Source: Fibrobacter sp. UWB13
Lineage (GTDB): Bacteria; Fibrobacterota; Fibrobacteria; Fibrobacterales; Fibrobacteraceae
NCBI RefSeq assembly: GCF_900177805.1
Contig: NZ_FXAX01000001.1
Span: forward strand, 2,046,001 to 2,110,000
Reading direction: 5' to 3'
Length of the DNA: 64,000 nt
Of this stretch, positions 51,874 to 60,598 are shown piece after piece (the first letter of the stretch is position 1; the number at the start of each line of letters is the position of its first letter). The notes under the pieces are model-generated. The model did no database searches and was not told the DNA's origin. It worked only from the letters and a program-made list of their open reading frames with translations. The position numbers and the translations under genes are program-made.

Positions 51874-52317
51874 CTAGTTTTCGCCGTTGCGCATTTCAGT
51901 CTGTTCACGGTCCATCGTGTGCTGCAAGTATTCCTTGAAGTCACGGTCGATGTTCACACCGTCGAAGTCGATGTCGTCGTTTTCCAACACGAACACGGCG
52001 CTCGGGTTATCGAGCCAGCCCACAATGTCCACGTCTTCCAACTTCATGGACTTGTCGCCAGCCTTCTGGGCAACGTATTCAACCTTGGACTTCGGAACCC
52101 AGCCCTGACCGCAGGCGCCCTTCACGAGGACTTCGGTATCACCTTCTTTCAACACGGTCATTTCGTCATTGAAGCTAGCCGTGCAAACAACGGAGCCACC
52201 ATCTTTTTCTTTGGTGAGTTCCACATCGCCCAGCTTGGACTTAACCTTCTTGGCTGCAAAGGAAGAGGCAACCAACAAAGCGAAGGCGACAAACATAATT
52301 TTTTTCATCATTTTCAT
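51874..52317 (-). CDS. Small secreted protein of unknown function
   Basis: 147 residues. Signal peptide KKIMFVAFALLVASSFA, cut at AAKK. The mature protein is small, acidic and has two cysteines (SVVCTASF and KGACGQGW) that may form a disulfide. GACGQGWVPKSKVEYV resembles the end of an SH3-like beta barrel, but the match is weak. The tail DFKEYLQHTMDREQTEMRNGEN is helical and charged. SD GAGG before the ATG. Transcribed divergently from mltG through a 96-base region and followed by its own terminator. Function unknown. Confidence 0.8.
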   Translation of the reverse strand: MKMMKKIMFVAFALLVASSFAAKKVKSKLGDVELTKEKDGGSVVCTASFNDEMTVLKEGDTEVLVKGACGQGWVPKSKVEYVAQKAGDKSMKLEDVDIVGWLDNPSAVFVLENDDIDFDGVNIDRDFKEYLQHTMDREQTEMRNGEN

Positions 52318-52413
52318 AGCGAATCCTCAAAACAAGGGAAATATTCAACAATGCAATACGAATATACCTTTTATTTTGCCAATCCGTTGCATTTTCTTTT
52401 AAATTTTTACGCA

Positions 52414-53427
52414 ATGAAGAAGATTTTTTCAATTATCGCTATTATCCTCGTTCTAACCGCCGGTTTCGCGTATTTCCACGTAAATCAACGGTTGAGCGCC
52501 GTTTCACTCAACGAAAATACCGTCATTTTGGAGATTCCAAAGGGCAGTTCCCCAACAAAAGTTTTACAAATTTTACAAGAAAAAGGGGTCTGGACAGACG
52601 ACCTGGCGTACACTTTGTGGTGCAAAATTAACAAACCGTCCCTCAAAGCAGGCTGGTACGAGGTCCCCGCCCACCAGACGCTCGATGAACTCGCCGAACT
52701 GTTCCAAAGTGGCAAAAGCGCCGTCCGCAAGGTGACCATCCCCGAAGGTAGAGCCTCCTGGGAGATCCCCGCCTACATCAAAAAGAGCTTCCCGAACCTC
52801 GACACCTCCCGTTGGAATAAACTAGTCCAGGACCCGAAGTTCGCCCACTCGCTCGGCATCGAAGGGAACTCGCTTGAAGGCTACCTCTTGCCGGACACCT
52901 ACCCGTTTGCCATCAACTCCGACGAAGAGTCCATACTGCGACAGATGGTCGCCGCCAACTTCAAAGTCCGCGACGAAATGAAACAGCGTAAAGGCTCCAA
53001 GTGGGAAACGCTTGGCAACTGGCACCGCGTGTTGACGCTCGCCAGCGTGGTCGAAGAAGAAACGGGCATCCCGGATGAACGTCCGCTCATCGCTGGAGTT
53101 TTCCATAACAGGCTCCGCATCGGCATGCCTCTCGGAGCAGACCCGACCGTGCGGTTCATCTTCAAAAACTTGACCGGACCTATCTACAAGAGCCAGTTGA
53201 ATAGCGACAGCCCCTACAACACCCGCAAATTCCCGGGACTCATGCCGGGACCGATTTCCAATCCGGGACGCAAGGCAATCGAAGCAACGCTCTTCCCCGA
53301 TAAGACCGAAGCAATTTACTTTGTTGCAAAAGACGACGGTTCGCACACGCATTTCTTTAGCACGAACCTCGCCGACCACAACAAGTATAAAGATGTCGCC
53401 GCTAAGAACCGCGGCGAGAAAAAATAA
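52414..53427 (+). CDS. mltG: Endolytic murein transglycosylase MltG
   Basis: 337 residues from the ATG at 52414; upstream in-frame starts overlap the opposite gene and lack similarity. N-terminal membrane anchor (IFSIIAIILVLTAGFAYF), a LysM-like segment (VILEIPKGSSPTKVLQIL), then the YceG catalytic domain: LEGYLLPDTYPF, SVVEEETGIPDERPLIAGVF with the catalytic Glu in EEET, FHNRLRIGMPLGADPTV, and PYNTRKFPGLMPGPI. Cleaves nascent peptidoglycan glycan strands and sets their length. A monocistronic plus-strand gene. Confidence 0.96.
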   Translation: MKKIFSIIAIILVLTAGFAYFHVNQRLSAVSLNENTVILEIPKGSSPTKVLQILQEKGVWTDDLAYTLWCKINKPSLKAGWYEVPAHQTLDELAELFQSGKSAVRKVTIPEGRASWEIPAYIKKSFPNLDTSRWNKLVQDPKFAHSLGIEGNSLEGYLLPDTYPFAINSDEESILRQMVAANFKVRDEMKQRKGSKWETLGNWHRVLTLASVVEEETGIPDERPLIAGVFHNRLRIGMPLGADPTVRFIFKNLTGPIYKSQLNSDSPYNTRKFPGLMPGPISNPGRKAIEATLFPDKTEAIYFVAKDDGSHTHFFSTNLADHNKYKDVAAKNRGEKK

Positions 53428-53430
53428 TTA

Positions 53431-53498
53431 GACGAGAGAATAAAGAAATCATAAATCATCCCTCTCTAGTCTCTCGTCTGCAGTCCGCTTTAGCGGAC
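53431..53498. terminator. Convergent-gap inverted repeats between mltG and the patatin gene
   Basis: GACGAGAGA (53431-53439) is inverted at 53470-53478 (TCTCTCGTC). A tighter hairpin, GTCCGC-TTTA-GCGGAC, lies at 53483-53498. The two convergent genes end on either side, so this probably terminates both, although neither side has a long U-tract. Confidence 0.55.
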
Positions 53499-53508
53499 GT
53501 TCTTTCGT

Positions 53509-55767
53509 CTAAAAAAGATTGTAATCACCGATTCGTATAAAGTATCGGTATTCTTTAAAGCGTTTGACATCGCTAAAATTGTCCGTATCCACAATACGGT
53601 TTAACCCAGCATAAACCGTAAATGAACGATACTTATAGCGGAGCGCCGGTTCAAAAACAAACTTATTAGAATTCAGCTTTGCAGTCGCCTTGTCTTCGAA
53701 ATCATGGATATAGGCGAACGAAAGCCAAGCTCCAAAACCGTAACGGTGAACGCCACCATTTAGACGAAGCATCGCATAGCCATGCGTTGCAAGCTCAGGG
53801 TCCTGCCAATCCTCGGACCACGGCGTTGCCGCCACATGCAGGCGATAACGGTCGTCCATAGCCGTATTATCAAAGTTCTTCGGGAACTTAAAATGTCCAT
53901 CGCGGTAAGCATCAAAGCCCATCGCCGCACCAACCGTTACAGAAGTATTCGATGTTGGAGAATAGGAATACCGACCGTCAAAAGAATAAGTACCGTAAAT
54001 CGGACCTCTCTGGTGGAACCCGACACCAATCAAGTTCAAGCCCAAATAAGCATTTGCAGCAAAGCCCTTAGACGCAAACCAGTCGTCATCGACGCCACTC
54101 AACAAGGAATAGTGAACGCTCTGCGTTACAGGAGTCGTCTCATAATTGCTGCTTGTGTTGACATATTCATCATCAAAGAAATCGACTTCCGGTACAGCAC
54201 TTGGGGCAAGTTCGAATTCGCGATTGCCAAACAGGAACTTGACCTCAACGGATTGCATATCGTCGAATGCATACCTTGCCGACAAGAAAAGATCATTGCG
54301 CTTTTCGTATTCAATGCGATTTTCTTCAGGGATATTGTCTTTTTCGAAAGTCTTCAAAAAGCGCAAATCCATCAAGTCATAACCAAAGCTGAACTTCCAA
54401 CGGTGACTGATCAAATTCGACAATTCCAAACGCGGACGGAATCCATAAGAAGACATGCCGTAAAAGCCAGCCAACTTCAAATTTATTTCCATCTGGTTCA
54501 CGTAATTCAGAGAAATCTCACCATAGGCATTTGCACCAATCACGTTAGAGCCAAAGCCGCCAGCCGCCACATCGACAGTCGGATGCACGCCCACATCAAT
54601 CAGCAAGTCCCCATCGGGCTGCATATTGAACGAAACGGTGTCATACGGCACTTTAGAGGCAATGGCATAGGCAAAATTTTTCGGAGCCACAAAACCCGTA
54701 TCTTTGGGATTCCAATAAGACGCCACAGACGAATGGAGCTCCGCCGAAAGACTATCAAAAACCGGGTTAAATTCAAACCACGCATCGGACTTTTGCTTTT
54801 CGGAATATTCACGACGCCCATCGACCACAGGGATGATTTCACGCAGACCATGTTCCACCGCCGTGAAGCCAGCCTGAATCATAGACTTGCGGGATGTATC
54901 CCGAATAGAATGCGGCCTCACAAAAATGCCCTGATCGACCAACTTCGACAAGATGTTCTTCTTAAGCGTTCGCGTTTCCACGTTTCCATCAAGTTCAAAA
55001 CGCACCGGATCGGAAACAACAATCAGCGATGCTTCTTGTGGATTCTTGGACAACGGGAGTGCAAGGTACGGACAAAGTTCACCAGATTTTTCGTTCCCTG
55101 CAATCGGAAGCGACGCTACGATATCAGCGTATGACGGATTTTCAATGAGGCTATCGCAAGTGGAAAGCGTAAAGGGAATACGGTAAGTACCACGCTGGCG
55201 GTATAATGATTCTTCAAAGCGAAGGCGCGAAAGAGAGCGCTCAATAGAGGCGGTATCGGGCACAAGCGCATGCATGCTGCGATAGACATTCCCTGCCGTA
55301 TCTGCATAGAACGAGAACCTTTGACGAAGCGACGGAATCCCCTCCACAGAAATCGGGAGGCTAAAAGCATCGTGTTCCGTTTTATCATGAATCGTATTCA
55401 CGCCAACAAATTCGGCAATCGTAGAATCCATCATCAAGCGCTGGATATCGTCAATCGAGACGCCGAGCGACCAAAGAGCCCCCATCCAGGCGCCCCACGA
55501 AGTGGCGACAATGGAATCGACAGGAATCTTGTATTCTTCCAAAGCGTACAAAGCGCCCAAATGGAACCATGGCGAACGCTCGCCACCGCCGAGATAAAGC
55601 ACAGACTTGGTCTTCTTGGCCTGCAGCGAATCGGGAACAAGCTGCATAGCGCTCAAAAGCGTTTCATCAGCAGAATGTGCCGCCTCTACAGGCGCCACGT
55701 AAACAGAGGCAATCGCCGCCGTCAAAAGGAGCGTTTTTTTAAGCCAGCCGAGCGGGGTTGGAAACAT
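53509..55767 (-). CDS. Patatin-like protein with C-terminal outer-membrane barrel (PlpD-like)
   Basis: 752 residues. Signal region KKTLLLTAAIASVYVAPVEA. Patatin domain about 55-330: oxyanion segment YLGGGERSPWFHLGALYALEE and nucleophile elbow VATSWGAW with Ser90, where the usual G-x-S-x-G is A-x-S-x-G. A clear catalytic DGG/DGA is not seen. A POTRA-like piece about 385-440 (ISFNMQPDG-type VSFNMQPDGDLLIDVG) leads into a beta-barrel of Omp85 type that ends in Phe (IRIGDYNLF). Type Vd autotransporters have this order. The lipase activity is doubtful given the motif changes. Its start overlaps the PilT-like gene by 29 bases, placing it last in the ABC/PilT operon. Confidence 0.87.
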   Translation of the reverse strand: MFPTPLGWLKKTLLLTAAIASVYVAPVEAAHSADETLLSAMQLVPDSLQAKKTKSVLYLGGGERSPWFHLGALYALEEYKIPVDSIVATSWGAWMGALWSLGVSIDDIQRLMMDSTIAEFVGVNTIHDKTEHDAFSLPISVEGIPSLRQRFSFYADTAGNVYRSMHALVPDTASIERSLSRLRFEESLYRQRGTYRIPFTLSTCDSLIENPSYADIVASLPIAGNEKSGELCPYLALPLSKNPQEASLIVVSDPVRFELDGNVETRTLKKNILSKLVDQGIFVRPHSIRDTSRKSMIQAGFTAVEHGLREIIPVVDGRREYSEKQKSDAWFEFNPVFDSLSAELHSSVASYWNPKDTGFVAPKNFAYAIASKVPYDTVSFNMQPDGDLLIDVGVHPTVDVAAGGFGSNVIGANAYGEISLNYVNQMEINLKLAGFYGMSSYGFRPRLELSNLISHRWKFSFGYDLMDLRFLKTFEKDNIPEENRIEYEKRNDLFLSARYAFDDMQSVEVKFLFGNREFELAPSAVPEVDFFDDEYVNTSSNYETTPVTQSVHYSLLSGVDDDWFASKGFAANAYLGLNLIGVGFHQRGPIYGTYSFDGRYSYSPTSNTSVTVGAAMGFDAYRDGHFKFPKNFDNTAMDDRYRLHVAATPWSEDWQDPELATHGYAMLRLNGGVHRYGFGAWLSFAYIHDFEDKATAKLNSNKFVFEPALRYKYRSFTVYAGLNRIVDTDNFSDVKRFKEYRYFIRIGDYNLF

Positions 55768-56746
55768 ACCGACCTGCCTCTGCGGCTGTCACATAGTTAG
55801 AGCGAACCAGTTCCGCCAAGCAATCATCCATCAAAAGCATGCCTTCGGAAGCAGAGGACACCATCACGGACGGAAGTTTGAACTGTTCACCGCTGCGAAT
55901 GTAAGCAGCCACGTTTTGCGTGTTAAAAAGGATTTCCCAAGCAGAAACGGTTCCACCGCCTTCTGCCGCTGCGGGTAAGAGTCTCTGCACGACAACCGCC
56001 TTGAGAGCAGCCGCAAGCATCGTACGGACAAGGTCTCGATTTTCGGGAGTGGCAGCGGAAAGGAGAGCATCGACAACGCCAACGGCGTTACCCGCCGTCA
56101 CGTTCATGACCACCAAGGCGCCCGATTCTGCAGCACGTAAAATGGAAATCAACGACGAGCCGTCAAAATCGCCAAGCCAGAAAAGATCTGTTCCACTGCG
56201 AAGACCCTGTTCCAACTTTTCGGAGGTCGAGCCGACCGTATTCACAAGCTTTAAGCTTTCACCCGTTTTCACAGGCAGTTCACGGCTTTCATCCAAATCG
56301 CAGAACCGCAAAATGCCAGAACTGCACAAAGCCGAAACATAAGACGTCGCTGAGACCGTTTTCCCGGAGCATGCGGGTCCTGCAAAAATCACGAGACCGG
56401 AACTGAGACCGAGCAAGCTATCAAGCGAGGCAGGCGCGCCAAGAGCCGTAAAATCCGGACATTCCGCCATAAGCGGGCGGAAAATTGCCGCATTGCCAAG
56501 CGCTTCGCGGAAGTACTTCACGCGCCACTTGGTGTTTACCCAAGGGCCACCGACAAACGTTCCGGACTCGCCATCAAGCGCGCCTAAAAACTCAAGCAGA
56601 GAACCAAACGGGAGTGCTGTAGATTCGGGGACCGCACACACGCGACCCGCAAAGCGCACCGCCGAAGGAGCGCCTTCAGTCACAATCAATTCGCTCGCCC
56701 CGATGTTCAAGGCGTATTCCAAAAGAGATTCAATTTCTGATGCCAT
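55739..56746 (-). CDS. PilT-like ATPase, short paralogue
   Basis: 335 residues from the ATG at 56746 (GCGAGG SD); longer in-frame starts overlap the preceding gene. N-terminal PAS-like domain of PilT (GASELIVTEGAPSAVRF). The RecA-like core has an intact Walker A GPACSGKT (123-130), but the region corresponding to Walker B (LFWLGDFDGSSL) lacks the usual E and the His box HT/HS. The C-terminal part MLLMDDCLAELVRSNYVT matches the end of PilT. Probably an inactive or weak ATPase. It overlaps the patatin gene by 29 bases and lies 11 bases after its longer paralogue. Confidence 0.86.
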   Translation of the reverse strand: MASEIESLLEYALNIGASELIVTEGAPSAVRFAGRVCAVPESTALPFGSLLEFLGALDGESGTFVGGPWVNTKWRVKYFREALGNAAIFRPLMAECPDFTALGAPASLDSLLGLSSGLVIFAGPACSGKTVSATSYVSALCSSGILRFCDLDESRELPVKTGESLKLVNTVGSTSEKLEQGLRSGTDLFWLGDFDGSSLISILRAAESGALVVMNVTAGNAVGVVDALLSAATPENRDLVRTMLAAALKAVVVQRLLPAAAEGGGTVSAWEILFNTQNVAAYIRSGEQFKLPSVMVSSASEGMLLMDDCLAELVRSNYVTAAEAGRYVSNPARLA

Positions 56747-56757
56747 GATGAACCTCG

Positions 56758-58410
56758 CTAAACCTTGCGGTAAGACGCAAAACGGCGGCTGTCGTTTGCA
56801 CGTTTCCAGGCTTCGTTGCCTTCGATGTAACCGGATTCTACGCACATCTGCAAAGAATCGTCGAGCGTAATGCCTTGATCTTTCTGGTTGCTAATCGCAG
56901 AGAGGATCTGCGACACATCGCACTTGCGGATCATGCCCGCAATCGTCGACGTGACCTTCATTGCTTCGGTTGCAAGCACAAGTCCCTGATTTTGCACCGC
57001 CGGAATCAAGTGCTGCACGATGACACCCTTGAGCTGTTCAGCAAGCGAGCACGCAAAGGCACTGCGGTTCTCGCTCGGCACAGACATGAGGAGGCGCGAA
57101 AGAAGCGCGTTGATGTTGTTGCCGCTCGCGACTGCAAACACGAGAGCACCCGCGTTCGAAGCCTGCATGAGCAGGGAAAGTTCTTCCATCGTTTCGAGAT
57201 GGTCAAAGAGAATCACGTCGGCGCCGGTGCGGATGGCGAGTTCGATGCCTGCGGCACCGGAGCGCACATGCAAGCCAACTTCGCGCTGGGCGATGGAGCC
57301 GTTCGGATTCTGGAGCAAGCGTTCAATCGGCTTTTCGACCGTCTGGATGAACACCTGACGATTCGCAGCAATGCACTCGGCAAAGGCGGTCATCGTCGTG
57401 GAGCGGCCGCTCGACGACGGGCCCGCAATGAGCACAAGCCCGCTATTGAGCGTCGCAAACTGCATGCTGAATTCGGGCAAGTAAAGATTTTCGAGCGCCA
57501 CCGATTCCATCGGAATGATGCGAATGGAAATGCTCGGCGTGACGTCGTTCCACGTCACGGAAATGCGGGCGCGACCGGCACCGGGGAGGCCCATTGTCTT
57601 ACTGAAATTGCGACCGACCACAATCTTGTAGCCGTCTGCAAAGCCTTCGGCGGCTTCGGTCAGGCGGTCCATCAAGTGCGTTTTTTCGAGCACCTTTTCG
57701 GACGCGATAAAGAGCTTGCCAGATTGGCGCATGGTAATCTGGCGGTCGGCGTAAAGGTAAACGTCCGTGACGTTAAACTTGCGGGCGTAAGCGATGATTT
57801 TTGCAAGCGGTGTAATCGGATGCAAGACATCGGGAGCTTCAACGGCTTCGCCTTCGCCGGTAGCAACGGCGAACTGCGACGGAAGTTCTTCGGTCGCAGT
57901 TTCTTCGGCGGGCGTTTCGCTTTCGACCGGAACTTGCACGCTCGCCATGCTCGTCGTTTCGAGACCTTCGACTTTTTCGATGACGACCGTCGAAGATGAG
58001 GCTTCGCCGTAAAGGCTGCTGTTGCCTTCAATCTTTATAGCAGGTTCTTCCTCCGGCTGCGGAGCAGGCGCAGCAGAAACTGCGGGAGCAGGCTGTGCGG
58101 GAGCGGCAGAATGCGCCGGGGACGAGGGCTGTGCAGGTGTTGATGCGGAATGCGCCGAGGCTGTAGCAGGCGCAGACGGAGACGCCGCGGGCTTTTCAAC
58201 AGGCTTTTCAGCAGGCTTCGCGCTTTTCGCTTCGAGGTTCTTCACAAAGGTAAGAACCTTATCGTACATGGACTGTTTCAAGATTCCCGCACGAACAAGA
58301 ACCTGACCGATATCCATCGAGTCGGAGATTTCGCCCCAGTGAGCCTTGACCTGGTCCTCGGACACAACCTTGTTGTGCACAAGGACTTTTGCCATGTACT
58401 GATTTCTCAT
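56758..58410 (-). CDS. PilT/GspE-like ATPase with degenerate Walker A
   Basis: 550 residues. Residues 1-60 resemble the GspE/PilB N-terminal domain (VLVHNKVVSEDQVKAHW, IGQVLVRAGIL). About 62-135 is a Pro/Ala/Ser-rich linker. PilT-like core from about 200: FNVTDVYLYADRQITMRQSG. Walker A reads GPSSSGRST (330-338), with Arg336 in place of the catalytic lysine. The Walker B region ADVILFDHLET lacks the GE of PilT, and the His box (GTLHT in PilT) is AVASG. Probably incapable of normal ATP hydrolysis, so perhaps a regulatory or structural partner of the shorter paralogue. The start overlaps the ABC permease stop by four bases. Confidence 0.86.
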   Translation of the reverse strand: MRNQYMAKVLVHNKVVSEDQVKAHWGEISDSMDIGQVLVRAGILKQSMYDKVLTFVKNLEAKSAKPAEKPVEKPAASPSAPATASAHSASTPAQPSSPAHSAAPAQPAPAVSAAPAPQPEEEPAIKIEGNSSLYGEASSSTVVIEKVEGLETTSMASVQVPVESETPAEETATEELPSQFAVATGEGEAVEAPDVLHPITPLAKIIAYARKFNVTDVYLYADRQITMRQSGKLFIASEKVLEKTHLMDRLTEAAEGFADGYKIVVGRNFSKTMGLPGAGRARISVTWNDVTPSISIRIIPMESVALENLYLPEFSMQFATLNSGLVLIAGPSSSGRSTTMTAFAECIAANRQVFIQTVEKPIERLLQNPNGSIAQREVGLHVRSGAAGIELAIRTGADVILFDHLETMEELSLLMQASNAGALVFAVASGNNINALLSRLLMSVPSENRSAFACSLAEQLKGVIVQHLIPAVQNQGLVLATEAMKVTSTIAGMIRKCDVSQILSAISNQKDQGITLDDSLQMCVESGYIEGNEAWKRANDSRRFASYRKV

Positions 58411-59210
58411 AGGAAATCCCTCCGACTAAACCACCAACTTGCAATTGCCAAAAACACACCGATGTAACCAAGAGCATACACACTGTTCCAGAACACATAC
58501 ATGTCCGGGAGTGCCACTCCATGCACCACATAGTTCGTCACGTTAAAGCGATAAAGTCCAGGGAATACGGCGTGAATCACGACAGCAGCCTTTTCAAGAA
58601 TGGCTGAAGACGTTCCCTGCAATTCGCCCATGCGGCTTGCAAACCTGACCTGTTCCAAGAGTTGGTCGCTCAAGTGGCCCGCAAAATAAACACCAAGCGT
58701 AAAGAGAGCCGAGAGCACCGTGCTACTGAAACTGCTGAATAGGAGTGCGACCGCAATCACGACCGCCATCTCGCAGAAGATGAGATAGATTGCCGTCAGG
58801 AGGCTCACCGTCGGGCTAGAATTTGTAATCCACAGAATCGCATAATAGATTCCCGTGAGGAGCACGAGATGCACAGCGACAACCGCCAAAAGCCCAAAGT
58901 ACTTGCCCACGATAAACGCGGCACGGCTAATGGGCTTTGACAAAAGCGTGAGCACCGTACGGCGCTGGATTTCCTTTTGCACAAGGCTAATGCCCACGAA
59001 GATGGAAATCAAAAGGCCCGAAAGGCTCATCACCGAAAGCGTCGTGGACTTGATGACATAAGCGCGGTCAAACACCGACCACTCGCCAAGCACAATGCTA
59101 AAAAGCGTAAGTGCAATCGCCAAAAAGCCAATGTTATAAAGAATCTTATCGCGAATGGATTCGCGGAACGTATTGAGGGCAATAATGCCGATATGCTTAA
59201 GCGTCTGCAC
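58407..59210 (-). CDS. ABC-2 type permease
   Basis: 267 residues from a GTG at 59210, with GGAGG nine bases before it; a TTG six bases further upstream is also possible. About six membrane segments: DKILYNIGFLAIALTLFS, VMSLSGLLISIFVGISLV, FGLLAVVAVHLVLLTG and others. FRESIRDKILYNI and the gate-helix phrase LTLLSKPISRAAFIVGKYFG are typical of ABC-2 exporters related to the NosY/GldF type. It works with the ATPase immediately upstream. It precedes the PilT-like pair, suggesting a shared envelope role. Confidence 0.9.
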   Translation of the reverse strand: MQTLKHIGIIALNTFRESIRDKILYNIGFLAIALTLFSIVLGEWSVFDRAYVIKSTTLSVMSLSGLLISIFVGISLVQKEIQRRTVLTLLSKPISRAAFIVGKYFGLLAVVAVHLVLLTGIYYAILWITNSSPTVSLLTAIYLIFCEMAVVIAVALLFSSFSSTVLSALFTLGVYFAGHLSDQLLEQVRFASRMGELQGTSSAILEKAAVVIHAVFPGLYRFNVTNYVVHGVALPDMYVFWNSVYALGYIGVFLAIASWWFSRRDFL

Positions 59211-60120
59211 GGGCAATTTCCTCCGTCAAAATATCTTCGAGACTCGGACGCTTGTGGTCCATCTTTTCTACGGCAATCCCGTTCGAGAGGCAGAAGCCGA
59301 GCAAACGGTCGCGGGCGACATCGTCGGCGCAGATGTATTCTTGCGGGTGACCGGTAAGCGTTACACCGCGAGGCAAGTCCGCTTCCAAAATAGCCTGGCG
59401 CGTCCGCACATGATATTCCACACCGCAGGATTCCGTGATATCATCGACGGTCCCTTCGCGGACAATCTTGCCATCGACAATCATCGCCACGCGGTGGCTG
59501 ATGCTTTCCACGTCGCTCAATAAATGGCTCGAATAGAAAATCGTCACGCCATCGCGGTTGAGCTGCTGGATAGCCTCGCGCACGTCGCGACGTCCCATCG
59601 GGTCCAGGCCGCTCATCGGTTCGTCGAGAATCAAAAGCTTCGGCTTGCCAAGAATCGCCTGGGCAATGCCCACGCGCTGCATCATGCCCTTGGAATACGA
59701 ACGCAAGCGGCGGTCGATCCAGTCCTTGTTCGCGTGCAAAAGTTCAAGAGCCCAGCCAATGCGGGATTCGAGTTCCGCACCCTTGAGGCCCACGAGCTTT
59801 CCGTAAAAACGCAAAAGTTCACGACCCGAGAGATAATCGTAAAAATACGGCTGTTCCGGAGAATAACCGATATACTGGCGGCTCTTCACATCGCGCGGGC
59901 TGATGCCGTTTACAAGCACCTTGCCCGAATCAAAATTCAAAAGTCCCGTCAGAACCTTGATCGTGGTGGACTTGCCCGCCCCGTTAGGTCCAATAAATCC
60001 ATACACCTTGCCCGCTTCGACTTTGAAGCTCACATCCTTGAGCGCAAGCTTCGGCTTCATCGTAAAGCCACTGCGGTACGTCTTGTGCAGGTGCTCAATT
60101 TCAATCATCAAATCGCTCAT
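59197..60120 (-). CDS. ABC transporter ATP-binding protein
   Basis: 307 residues from the ATG at 60120; a GTG 12 bases upstream overlaps the preceding gene's stop. Walker A GPNGAGKST, Q-loop region GYSPEQPYFYDYL, signature YSKGMMQRVGIAQ, Walker B LLILDEPMSGLDP and switch His in YSSHLLSDVE. The C-terminal 80 residues are an extra domain found in export-type ATPases. It energises the permease at 58407-59210, whose start overlaps its 3' end by 14 bases. Substrate unknown. Confidence 0.94.
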   Translation of the reverse strand: MSDLMIEIEHLHKTYRSGFTMKPKLALKDVSFKVEAGKVYGFIGPNGAGKSTTIKVLTGLLNFDSGKVLVNGISPRDVKSRQYIGYSPEQPYFYDYLSGRELLRFYGKLVGLKGAELESRIGWALELLHANKDWIDRRLRSYSKGMMQRVGIAQAILGKPKLLILDEPMSGLDPMGRRDVREAIQQLNRDGVTIFYSSHLLSDVESISHRVAMIVDGKIVREGTVDDITESCGVEYHVRTRQAILEADLPRGVTLTGHPQEYICADDVARDRLLGFCLSNGIAVEKMDHKRPSLEDILTEEIARADA

Positions 60121-60128
60121 ACACGCAA

Positions 60129-60446
60129 TCACTTGTTAGAATTTTCGTCGGAATCGCTAGTTGCATCTTCGCTAGACTCATCATCGGAATCGCCGAGGCC
60201 AGCCGCCTTGTAAGATTCTTCAATTTCACGACGGCGACGATCCGCCTTCTCTTTCTTGTTGATGAAAAAGTAAATGACGGCACCGATCAAATACACGATA
60301 ATGCCCGAATAGAAAATCGGGTTGATAGATTTGCCCTCAAGACCGGGGAAAACGTTCAAAATAATTTCGTGACCAAAAAGCGAAAGCAGCACCAAGATAA
60401 AACCGAGCACCCTAAGCACATGAGTGACAATCACAATTTTTTGCAT
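60129..60446 (-). CDS. Small membrane protein with acidic tail
   Basis: 105 residues. Two membrane segments (VLRVLGFILVLLSLFGHEII and IFYSGIIVYLIGAVIYFFI split by a short loop), a basic KKEKADRRRREIEESY stretch and a tail of Asp/Glu/Ser (DSDDESSEDATSDSDENSNK). No known domain. SD GAGG before the ATG. Nine bases upstream of the ABC ATPase start and probably the first gene of that operon. Confidence 0.75.
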   Translation of the reverse strand: MQKIVIVTHVLRVLGFILVLLSLFGHEIILNVFPGLEGKSINPIFYSGIIVYLIGAVIYFFINKKEKADRRRREIEESYKAAGLGDSDDESSEDATSDSDENSNK

Positions 60447-60598
60447 CGTAAACCTCTAAACGATGCCGTACAACCCGCACGGCATTCACATTTTGAATAT
60501 ATGTATTTATAGATGAAAAAGGCGAGCAAAATCGCGAATATCGTGCGATTTTAAGCGATTTACACGCAAAAAAGGCCTTGCGGCGGGATGCGTTCTGT

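Noticed and set aside
53782-55134. 450-codon plus-strand frame opposite the patatin gene
   Set aside because: Antisense shadow; the composition (many Arg, His, Ile) is typical of reversed coding sequence, and no family is recognised.
56875-57999. 374-codon plus-strand frame opposite the long PilT-like gene
   Set aside because: Antisense shadow with no initiation signal and no recognisable motif.
60447-60598. Riboswitch or other structured leader
   Set aside because: Only a short hairpin (ATGCCGT/ACGGCAT) is seen; no recognised aptamer and no gene at the expected distance.
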